A DNA stretch of 64,000 bases. Origin: an uncultured Prevotella sp. GTDB taxonomy: Bacteria > Bacteroidota > Bacteroidia > Bacteroidales > Bacteroidaceae. Positions 17,811 to 23,611 of the stretch are shown piece after piece. Position numbers and translations under genes: made by a program. The notes beneath the pieces were generated by a model that searched no databases, was not told the DNA's origin, and saw only the letters and a list, made by a program, of their open reading frames with translations. Location of the stretch: contig CAAGKM010000030.1 in NCBI GenBank assembly GCA_900770395.1, positions 124,001-188,000 of the forward strand, read 5' to 3'. The first letter of the stretch is position 1; every line of letters starts with the position of its first letter.

Positions 17811-18143
17811 TTATTTACAACAACTTTCTTTTTTGCACGCGCATTGTCTGAAGAATCCTGCAAATAGCGTGGACGCCATCTTCCAGTTCTCCCTGTTGAT
17901 ACAGTATTTCACTTTTGGAGTTTCTATCTCCCCCTGTATCAGTCCCGCATCTTTCAACTCTTTCAGATGCTGTGAAACTGTCGCTTTCGAGATGGGCAAC
18001 ACCTCATGAATATCTCCGAAAAAGCAAGTGTCCTGCTTTATCAGAAATTCAAGGATAGCCATTCTTGCCGGGTGTCCCATTGCTTTGGCAAAGCGGGCGA
18101 TTTGTTCCTGTTTTGTTGTATAATCTCTGTTTTCCATCTTCAT
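17811..18143 (-). CDS. arsR: ArsR/SmtB-family repressor
   Basis: 110 residues, winged-helix metalloregulator. The recognition helix region ISKATVSQHLKELKDAGLI lies at about 49-67 after a typical GHPARMAILEFL start. The C-terminus carries CACKKESCCK, a cysteine cluster that could bind trivalent arsenicals, in addition to Cys39 (TCFFGD). It is the first gene of the ars operon. A 7-bp inverted repeat spanning the operon's own -7 box (18156-18177) is the likely operator. Confidence 0.92.
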   Translation of the reverse strand: MKMENRDYTTKQEQIARFAKAMGHPARMAILEFLIKQDTCFFGDIHEVLPISKATVSQHLKELKDAGLIQGEIETPKVKYCINRENWKMASTLFAGFFRQCACKKESCCK

Positions 18144-18155
18144 GATTTTTGTTTG

Positions 18156-18177
18156 TTGTTCGCAAAATTACGAACAA
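18156..18177 (-). promoter_or_regulatory. ars operon promoter with ArsR operator over the -7 box
   Basis: TTGTTCG (18156-18162) and CGAACAA (18171-18177) form a perfect inverted repeat. Read on the minus strand the bases at 18162-18170 give TAATTTTGC, the -7 element, inside the repeat. A bound ArsR dimer would therefore cover the promoter. A related but weaker TTATTCG / CGAACAATAA pair lies between arsR and the arsF-like gene (17764-17793). Confidence 0.7.
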
Positions 18178-18342
18178 AGTTTGTGCTCTCCAAATATTAT
18201 GAAGTTTTTTTCAATGGAAAATATTAATAATTGATTTAAGTCAACCGTACCGCAGTTTTCATACTGTTTTTGGCAGTGGCAAGTCATTTCTTTCACAACA
18301 TCCACTATGCAGTGATTTCTTTGGCAAAAAAAATATGGATGT

Positions 18343-18443
18343 ACAAGGTGAAATTATATACGATTACATATAAAAGAGCCTTATTTTATACTTTTTACAT
18401 TAGAAATGATATAATTTGAGGAAAAATTTGTAATTTTGCATCC
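18343..18443 (+). repeat. 101-bp direct repeat, copy B (hip operon promoter region)
   Basis: Matches 14371-14471 at 94 of 101 positions. It ends with the -7 box TAATTTTGC at 18431-18439, 22 bases before hipB, so this copy is in use. The match stops abruptly after TGCATCC, at the expected transcription start. Confidence 0.85.
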
Positions 18444-18461
18444 GAAAGAATATAATTTCGT

Positions 18462-18665
18462 ATGGAAAAGACAAAATTATCTATGACAGTGAAGGCTCTG
18501 CGCAAGGAATACGGACTTACGCAGGAAGATCTCGCCATGAAGTCTGGCGTTGGGCTCTGTTTTGTCCGTAACCTCGAACAGGGAAAAGCCACTTTGCGTA
18601 TGGACAAGGTCAACCAGCTGCTCGACCTCTTTAATTATGAGTTAATACCAAGTAAGAAGTCATGA
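18462..18665 (+). CDS. HipB-like XRE-family regulator/antitoxin
   Basis: 67 residues, a single helix-turn-helix (LRKEYGLTQEDLAMKSGVGLCFVRNLEQGK, positions 13-43, described in parts: the turn is GLTQEDLA and the recognition helix SGVGLCFVRNLE). It should bind its own promoter and the kinase. Its stop overlaps the next start as ATGA (18662-18665), coupling translation. First gene of a three-gene hipBST-type operon. Confidence 0.88.
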   Translation: MEKTKLSMTVKALRKEYGLTQEDLAMKSGVGLCFVRNLEQGKATLRMDKVNQLLDLFNYELIPSKKS

Positions 18666-18979
18666 GACAGGCAAAAATATATTGTAAAGATAAGTTTGCC
18701 GGCATTCTTACGGAAGATGACGGAGAGTATCGTTTTGTCTATGACAAAGGCTATCTGAATCAAGAGGATGCGCAGAGCATAAGCCTTACTCTTCCTATGC
18801 AGGAGGAGCCATTTGCCAGCCCTGTCCTGTTCCCGTTTTTTGATGGACTTATCCCTGAGGGCTGGTTGCTCGATGTTGCCTTGCGCAACACTGATATAAG
18901 CATTCTCGACCGCATGTCGCTTCTTCTGTTGTGCTGTAAGGAGTGTATCGGAGCTGTCAGTGTTATACCAAATGAATGA
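18662..18979 (+). CDS. HipS-like protein (HipA N-terminal subdomain as a separate gene)
   Basis: 105 residues equal to the N-terminal domain of HipA kinases: FAGILTEDDGEYRFVYD, SISLTLPMQEEPF and LFPFFDGLIPEGWLLD. In ordinary HipA this domain is fused to the kinase. In the described tripartite HipBST systems the separate small protein acts as the antitoxin; by analogy this one may too. It overlaps hipB by 4 bases and is followed by the kinase gene 12 bases later. It ends cleanly with TGA after VIPNE, so this looks like a true split and not a fresh frameshift. Confidence 0.85.
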   Translation: MRQAKIYCKDKFAGILTEDDGEYRFVYDKGYLNQEDAQSISLTLPMQEEPFASPVLFPFFDGLIPEGWLLDVALRNTDISILDRMSLLLLCCKECIGAVSVIPNE

Positions 18980-18991
18980 AGGAGGAGAAGA

Positions 18992-19948
18992 ATGATGTGC
19001 AGATGTTTATATTGTTATAAAGAGTTGGAAGAAGGTCAGAAGGATTTTCATCCTGCTTGTGTGAAGAAGTTTTTCGGTACTAACGAGGCTCCGGTACTTG
19101 ACTACAGGCACGAAGAGCTTGACCGTCTTGCCGAACTGGTTATCCATGCCCAAACATCGCTGACAGGCGTGCAGCCTAAATTGTCGCTGAATTTGAGTAA
19201 GCATGAAGGCAGCAGCCGGCTGACTATCGTCGGATTGTGGGGGGATTATATCTTTAAACCACAGACAGAGGCATTCTCAGAATTGCCCGAGAATGAGGAC
19301 TTGACAATGCACCTTGCAGAGGCTGCGAAGATAAACGTTGTGTCACATAGTCTGGTGCGACTTGCAGATGGTAAACTCGGTTACATCACCAAGCGTATCG
19401 ACCGTACGGAGAAAGGTGAGAAGATTGACATGGAAGATATGTGCCAGATAACGCTTCATCCCACGGAGTATAAGTATAAAGGCTCGTATGAACAAATAGG
19501 TAAAGCCATCATGCAATACAGCGATACACCGAAGCTCGACCTCGTAAATTATATCCAGTTGCTTTTGTTCTGTTTTGTCACGGGCAACAACGATATGCAC
19601 CTGAAGAACTTCTCTCTTTACCGTCCCAAGAAAGCCTACCAACTCACTCCTGCATACGATCTGTTGAATGTGGCTATAGCCAATCCCAAAGACAAGGAAG
19701 AGCTTGCCATGCCGCTTGCAGGACGAAAGGCTAAGCTGAAACTGTCCGACTTTTTGCAGGCTGCTAAGACGATGGGTGTTGAGGAGAACGTTGTTCTGCG
19801 TCTCATAGACAATATGAAGAAAGCTCTCCCCAAGTGGCATCGGCTCATCGGGGAATCATTCATAAGCCAAGAGAAAAAGGAGCAGTACAAGCAACTGATA
19901 GCAGAGCGGCTGAGTCGTCTGGATATACCACAAAATCGGTCACACTAA
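18992..19948 (+). CDS. HipT-like serine/threonine kinase toxin
   Basis: 318 residues, the kinase body of HipA without its N-terminal subdomain. It starts with a cysteine-rich knuckle (CRCLYCYKEL, then FHPAC), likely zinc-binding. The Gly-loop segment TSLTGVQPKLS (about 54-64) holds the region where HipA/HipT autophosphorylate. The catalytic loop is GNNDMHLKNFSL (Asp and Asn present), and the metal-binding motif is PAYDLLN. HipA-type toxins phosphorylate a tRNA synthetase and arrest translation; the target here is unknown. The start could be Met1 or Met2. Confidence 0.88.
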   Translation: MMCRCLYCYKELEEGQKDFHPACVKKFFGTNEAPVLDYRHEELDRLAELVIHAQTSLTGVQPKLSLNLSKHEGSSRLTIVGLWGDYIFKPQTEAFSELPENEDLTMHLAEAAKINVVSHSLVRLADGKLGYITKRIDRTEKGEKIDMEDMCQITLHPTEYKYKGSYEQIGKAIMQYSDTPKLDLVNYIQLLLFCFVTGNNDMHLKNFSLYRPKKAYQLTPAYDLLNVAIANPKDKEELAMPLAGRKAKLKLSDFLQAAKTMGVEENVVLRLIDNMKKALPKWHRLIGESFISQEKKEQYKQLIAERLSRLDIPQNRSH

Positions 19949-19980
19949 AAACATCTGTGTGACCGCTTTTGCGGTTTTTA
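19937..19980 (+). terminator. Terminator of the hip operon
   Basis: Stem cggtcacac (19937-19945) with gtgtgaccg (19957-19965), followed by tttt and, after gcgg, another T run. The left arm overlaps the last codons of the kinase gene. Confidence 0.8.
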
Positions 19981-20002
19981 GTGTTTAAGTTTTATATCTC
20001 AT

Positions 20003-20272
20003 TCAATTTCTCCAGCGTTTGAGATGAGGAAAGAACTGGCGCATCATATCTTTTGCCTGTTCTTTAGTTAAGTTCTGCCCTGACTGCTTGTTGATTTCTT
20101 CGGTGAACTGTGCGCAGTGGTCAATCATTTGCTCCATAGTCATGTCCTGCGTGAAATTGCCGTCCTTGTAGCAGTAGATGCAGTAGTCCTCATTGGGTGT
20201 ACCGTCGGCGTTTGTGCCGAGAGTTTCGTTTGTGAGCGGTATACCGCAGCTCTGACAGAATTTTTGTTCCAT
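20003..20272 (-). CDS. Zinc-ribbon protein
   Basis: 89 residues. The N-terminal CQSCGIPL and the later YCIYCYKDG supply the two CxxC pairs of a putative zinc-ribbon domain (PF12674-like); the rest is helical and polar (MEQMIDHCAQFTEEINKQ). This small family is common in gut Bacteroidota and Firmicutes and its function is unknown. It stands alone between the hip operon (convergent) and the hxlR gene. A -7 box on the minus strand is at 20324-20332. Confidence 0.8.
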   Translation of the reverse strand: MEQKFCQSCGIPLTNETLGTNADGTPNEDYCIYCYKDGNFTQDMTMEQMIDHCAQFTEEINKQSGQNLTKEQAKDMMRQFFPHLKRWRN

Positions 20273-20442
20273 ATCGTTTTTTTATTTTACTCATGTCGTG
20301 GAGAGGGGCACCCCAATCCAGCTGCAAAATTACTAATTTTCTTTGATAATCTCTTACGTTTGAGTGATTTTTTTACTTTGAATGTGTGAAATAATCACTT
20401 TCTACGATAATTCTAACAGAAAAACTATACTGCGTGGTGCTG

Positions 20443-20796
20443 TCATTGCTCTGCTCCATATATCTTTTTGAGTGTTGGGCGAAACCATATTCCCCAATCT
20501 TCGAGTTGCTTAATAATGGGAAGTAGGGTTTTTCCTGTTTCAGTCAAGGAGTATTCCGAATGGGGAGGCAGTTCGGCGAAAATCTTTTTTTCAACGATAC
20601 CGTGCATTTCTAATTCTTTCAGTTGCTGGCTGATTACCCTTGTGTTCGCTTCAGGAAAATGCTTTTGGATTTCACTCGGACGCTTGGCACCGTCTTTTAA
20701 TGCATCGATGATGCAGCATTTCCATTTGCCTCCAATGACTTCCATTGTCACTTTGATACAACAGTCGATGTTGAATGGTATTTTCTTCTCGTACAT
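20443..20796 (-). CDS. HxlR-family transcriptional regulator
   Basis: 117 residues, winged helix of the HxlR type: VIGGKWKCCIIDALKDG near 19-35, then RPSEIQKHFPEANTRVISQQLKELE as the DNA-binding segment, and the wing YSLTETGK. Cys13 and Cys14 near the N-terminus could sense thiol-reactive compounds, as in other redox-responsive HxlR proteins. It is divergent from the exported nitroreductase, and the shared gap holds a 12-bp inverted repeat, so it probably regulates that gene. Confidence 0.9.
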   Translation of the reverse strand: MYEKKIPFNIDCCIKVTMEVIGGKWKCCIIDALKDGAKRPSEIQKHFPEANTRVISQQLKELEMHGIVEKKIFAELPPHSEYSLTETGKTLLPIIKQLEDWGIWFRPTLKKIYGAEQ

Positions 20797-20852
20797 ATTT
20801 CTTTGCGTTGATTTGGGTGCAAAGATAGCACTTTTTTACTACAAACCGCATG

Positions 20853-20897
20853 ATATACTGATAAAATTATCACTATACGCTAAAATTATCAGTATAT
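20853..20897. promoter_or_regulatory. Inverted repeat, likely HxlR operator
   Basis: ATATACTGATAA (20853-20864) and TTATCAGTATAT (20886-20897) are perfect 12-bp complements 21 bases apart. Inside them a second copy of the half-site (gataaaattatc, 20860-20871) occurs. The -7 box TAATTTTGC of the nitroreductase is at 20927-20935, with TTTG at 20903-20906 as the -33 element, so the repeat lies just upstream of the promoter. Confidence 0.6.
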
Positions 20898-20949
20898 ACA
20901 TATTTGTGTAGTTGGAAATAAATCTGTAATTTTGCAGCAAAAAACAAAA

Positions 20950-21561
20950 ATGATTATGAAACTAAACTTTTTATTGTCAGCCATCATTATGGTGGTTATG
21001 GCTTCTTGCTCGAACACCAAAACAGAAAAGAATATGAGTGAAAACAATGCGTTGGAAGTTCTGAAAACCCGCAGGGCAATCAGAGCCTATCAGGACAAAA
21101 TGCCTGAAAGAGAGTTGATAGCACAGATTGTAGAAGCCGGGACCTATGCTCCCACCGGGATGGGAAGACAATCTCCCGTTATTGTGGCGGTCACGAACAG
21201 GGAAATCCGTAATCGGCTGTCAAGGCTGAATGCCGGCATCATGGGAAATGACTCAGATCCGTTTTATGGTGCTCCCGTAGTGTTGGTGGTGCTGGCAGAC
21301 AAACAATGTCCGACTTATCTCTATGACGGAACTTTAGTGATGGGCAACCTTATGAATGCCGCACATGCCGTAGGACTGGGAAGCTGTTGGATACATCGGG
21401 CAAAGGAGGTCTTTGAAACTCCAGAAGGCAAAGCCCTGCTGAAAGAATGGGGCATTGAAGGCGAATACGAGGGCATTGGGAATTGCATTATCGGCTACAG
21501 CGCACAGGAAGCACCTCAGCCCAAACCGAGAAAGCCGGATTACGTGCATTATATAGACTGA
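20950..21561 (+). CDS. Exported nitroreductase-family lipoprotein
   Basis: 203 residues from the ATG at 20950; an upstream in-frame ATG would start too close to the promoter, and Met at 20956 is also possible. The leader ends in the lipobox MASC. The rest is an FMN nitroreductase: RRAIRAYQDK at the N-terminal FMN-binding arginine, APTGMGRQSPV, and the C-terminal GLGSCWIHRA and GYSAQEAPQPKP. Most nitroreductases are cytoplasmic, so an exported version is unusual, although several redox proteins in this window are exported. The substrate is unknown. The arginase-family gene follows 23 bases later. Confidence 0.88.
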   Translation: MIMKLNFLLSAIIMVVMASCSNTKTEKNMSENNALEVLKTRRAIRAYQDKMPERELIAQIVEAGTYAPTGMGRQSPVIVAVTNREIRNRLSRLNAGIMGNDSDPFYGAPVVLVVLADKQCPTYLYDGTLVMGNLMNAAHAVGLGSCWIHRAKEVFETPEGKALLKEWGIEGEYEGIGNCIIGYSAQEAPQPKPRKPDYVHYID

Positions 21562-21584
21562 CATACAATAATACCCCAATATTA

Positions 21585-22514
21585 ATGAAATTCAGGACAA
21601 TGGCAATGGCTGCATTTGCTTTTGGGGCGAGCACCCTTTATGCTCAAGGCAATACGATACGTCTGGTTTATCCGCAATGGCAGGGGGCGGATATTGCCAA
21701 GTGGATAACAGAAGTCCCCGACCCGCAACAGGCATCGAGAGGCTATTATCTGGGAGCGCAGTTACTGAACTTTCTCGCCCCGGACAACGGGCAGAAAACC
21801 GTTACGGTGCCAGTTGCAACGTCACTCGCGGAGCGCAAGGTTACGGATGGAGTGCTCGACAGGGACATACTCGTGAGCCAGACAAAGGCTGCTCTGGACA
21901 TATTGGAGATAGAGAATCCGGATAAAATCGTAACACTTGGCGGCGAATGTTCCGTAAGTGTAGTGCCTTTCACTTATCTTGCCGACAAATACAAGAATGA
22001 CGTGGCTATGATATGGATTGACGCACACCCCGACATAACATTGCCCGGAGATGTGTACCCCGCCTATCATGCAATGGCAGTAACAGCCTGCATGGGGCTT
22101 GGCGACAAGCATATCGTGTCTGAGCTGCCAGCGAAGATAGCACCGTCAAAAATCCTTTTTGTGGGGCTGCGTGACTGGGAGCGTGATGAGATTAAGGCAA
22201 GACAAAGACAGTATGGAATAAGACATCTGACGCCGGAGGATGTCCGGGAGAACAGCGATATGATACGGGATTGGCTGAAATCGTGCGGAGCCTCCAAGGT
22301 AGTCATCCATTTTGATATGGATGTGCTTGACCCCGCAGAAATCATTGCCGCTGTAGGCGTTGTCCCCAATGGCATGAAAATATCAGAAGTGGTGCGTGTG
22401 ATAAATGACATAGCAAAGGAGAAAGAGGTTGTAGGACTGACCGTTGCTGAACCGATGCCGCGGACAGCCATCCGCATCAGGGAAATGTTGAGCCAAATGC
22501 CTCTGCTGAAATGA
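21585..22514 (+). CDS. Exported arginase/agmatinase-family protein
   Basis: 309 residues from the ATG at 21585, which gives a clean signal peptide ending near STLYAQG; the frame is open further upstream into the nitroreductase gene but that start is not credible. Ureohydrolase motifs: GGECSVS replaces the usual GGDHS, DAHPDIT is intact, and DMDVLDP is intact. So one of the usual metal ligands, the first histidine, is a cysteine here, while the other Asp/His ligands remain. Substrate not predictable. It probably forms an operon with the nitroreductase, and is followed by a terminator. Confidence 0.83.
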   Translation: MKFRTMAMAAFAFGASTLYAQGNTIRLVYPQWQGADIAKWITEVPDPQQASRGYYLGAQLLNFLAPDNGQKTVTVPVATSLAERKVTDGVLDRDILVSQTKAALDILEIENPDKIVTLGGECSVSVVPFTYLADKYKNDVAMIWIDAHPDITLPGDVYPAYHAMAVTACMGLGDKHIVSELPAKIAPSKILFVGLRDWERDEIKARQRQYGIRHLTPEDVRENSDMIRDWLKSCGASKVVIHFDMDVLDPAEIIAAVGVVPNGMKISEVVRVINDIAKEKEVVGLTVAEPMPRTAIRIREMLSQMPLLK

Positions 22515-22974
22515 ATGTACTGTTTGCACACGGGAGAGCATAACTCGTGTGCAAACAATTTTTCATGTTTTGGTTTCATACTCATTCTTTCACGAGTAAA
22601 ATTTTTCATTCCATCTTCCACCTTCCACCTTTTTTAGCTTAAACTCCATTTAATCAGAATATTAAGTGAGTGGAAGATGCCTTGAAAAGGGCGTTATCCT
22701 CCACTCATCCTCCACCTTTTTTGCCCGTTTTCGGGCTTTAAAGGTGATGAAAACCGTGTTTTGCAAACAAAAAACGCGTTTTGCAAGCAAAAAAGCAGGA
22801 TTTTTAGTGTAAAAAAACATAAAAACGGACGGTAATCGTAAAATAATGGCTGAAAAACTTGCAAAAACGGAATTTTTTTTTGTAAATTTGCAGTGAAATC
22901 CAATCTTAGTAATTAGCATGCTTTACTACCTGGAAAACAGAACGTTTTACAATTAATCATCACTCACATAATTT
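22515..22974. other. Non-coding stretch with terminator and promoter
   Basis: 460 bases. It starts with the arginase terminator (22521-22560). In the middle are ccaccttccacc-type repeats, a small GCCCG/CGGGC hairpin (22723-22736) and repeated ttttgcaa(a/g)caaaaaa motifs. The DUF6078 gene's -7 box TAAATTTGC is at 22883-22891. No gene seen. Confidence 0.5.
22521..22560 (+). terminator. Terminator of the nitroreductase-arginase unit
   Basis: A perfect 12-bp stem, tgtttgcacacg (22521-22532) with cgtgtgcaaaca (22546-22557), followed by a short T run. Confidence 0.8.
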
Positions 22975-23427
22975 ATGAACGAAAAATTTACAGAAGAGAC
23001 TTTCAGGGGCAGACAGCTGCCTTCATTGTGGACTTATTGTTTCAACGAACATTGTCCGCAGCACAACGAGTGCATCCGTTTTATCTCCGGCAAGTATGTC
23101 GATGACACAAAAAATGCAGGGTCGGCGGTGTTTCCAAATGCATGTCGCAACGGGCGCAAGTGCAGGTTTTTCAAACAGGCGAGAATAGTCACCTTTGCAT
23201 GGGGATTCAAAAAGCTGTTTTATAATGTAAGGCAGCGCGATGCCGCCACACTGCGTGTTTTTATGAAGGCATTCCTGGGCTGTCATGCCACATATTACAA
23301 ATATGCCGACGGACGGCGCAAGCTCACACCGGAACAGCAGCAGGGCATTCTCAATATTTTCGGGAGAATGGGGTATAATGAGAATCTTGAGTTCGACCAT
23401 TATGAGGTAGAGCCTGATTTTACTTGA
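22975..23427 (+). CDS. DUF6078-family protein
   Basis: 150 residues with a cysteine-rich N-terminal half: CFNEHCPQHNEC (C-x5-C-x5-C), then CRNGRKCRFFK. The spacing suggests metal binding. The C-terminal part (KAFLGCHATYYKYADG, QQQGILNIFGRMGYN) looks helical and DNA-associated. The family is common in Bacteroides and Prevotella accessory DNA and its function is unknown. It has its own -7 box and is followed by the 22-bp repeat array and the P-loop gene. Confidence 0.78.
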   Translation: MNEKFTEETFRGRQLPSLWTYCFNEHCPQHNECIRFISGKYVDDTKNAGSAVFPNACRNGRKCRFFKQARIVTFAWGFKKLFYNVRQRDAATLRVFMKAFLGCHATYYKYADGRRKLTPEQQQGILNIFGRMGYNENLEFDHYEVEPDFT

Positions 23428-23460
23428 TTGCCTGATGTTATTGAAAATCATGACTTATCT

Positions 23461-23570
23461 GTATATGTCCCGTATAAGTTAAGTATACGGTCCGTATATG
23501 TAAGGTATACGGTCCGTGTAAGCCTGATAGACGGTTCGTATATGCCTGATAGACGGTTACTGTATGAGAC
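23461..23570. repeat. Five units with exact 22-bp period (iteron-like array)
   Basis: The core GGTCCGT or a variant recurs at 23467, 23489, 23511, 23533 and 23555, exactly 22 bases apart. Units share ATAnACGGTnCGTATATG with changes; units 2 and 3 (at 23489 and 23511) are closest to each other, as are the last two. The array ends 41 bases before the P-loop gene. Two helical turns per unit means a protein would bind along one face of the DNA. It may be an operator array or replication iterons. Confidence 0.75.
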
Positions 23571-23611
23571 ATATATTATCATTAAACACTAATTGAAACC
23601 CATTTAAATTT

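Noticed and set aside
18662..19948. Frameshifted single hipA pseudogene
   Set aside because: Both parts have proper starts and stops, a short gap with an initiation region, and intact kinase motifs, matching the three-gene HipBST layout.
21483..21584. Upstream in-frame extension of the arginase-family gene
   Set aside because: It overlaps the nitroreductase end and would displace the signal peptide; the ATG at 21585 is correct.
23461..23570. CRISPR array
   Set aside because: The five 22-bp units touch each other with no spacers and are degenerate; no cas genes nearby.
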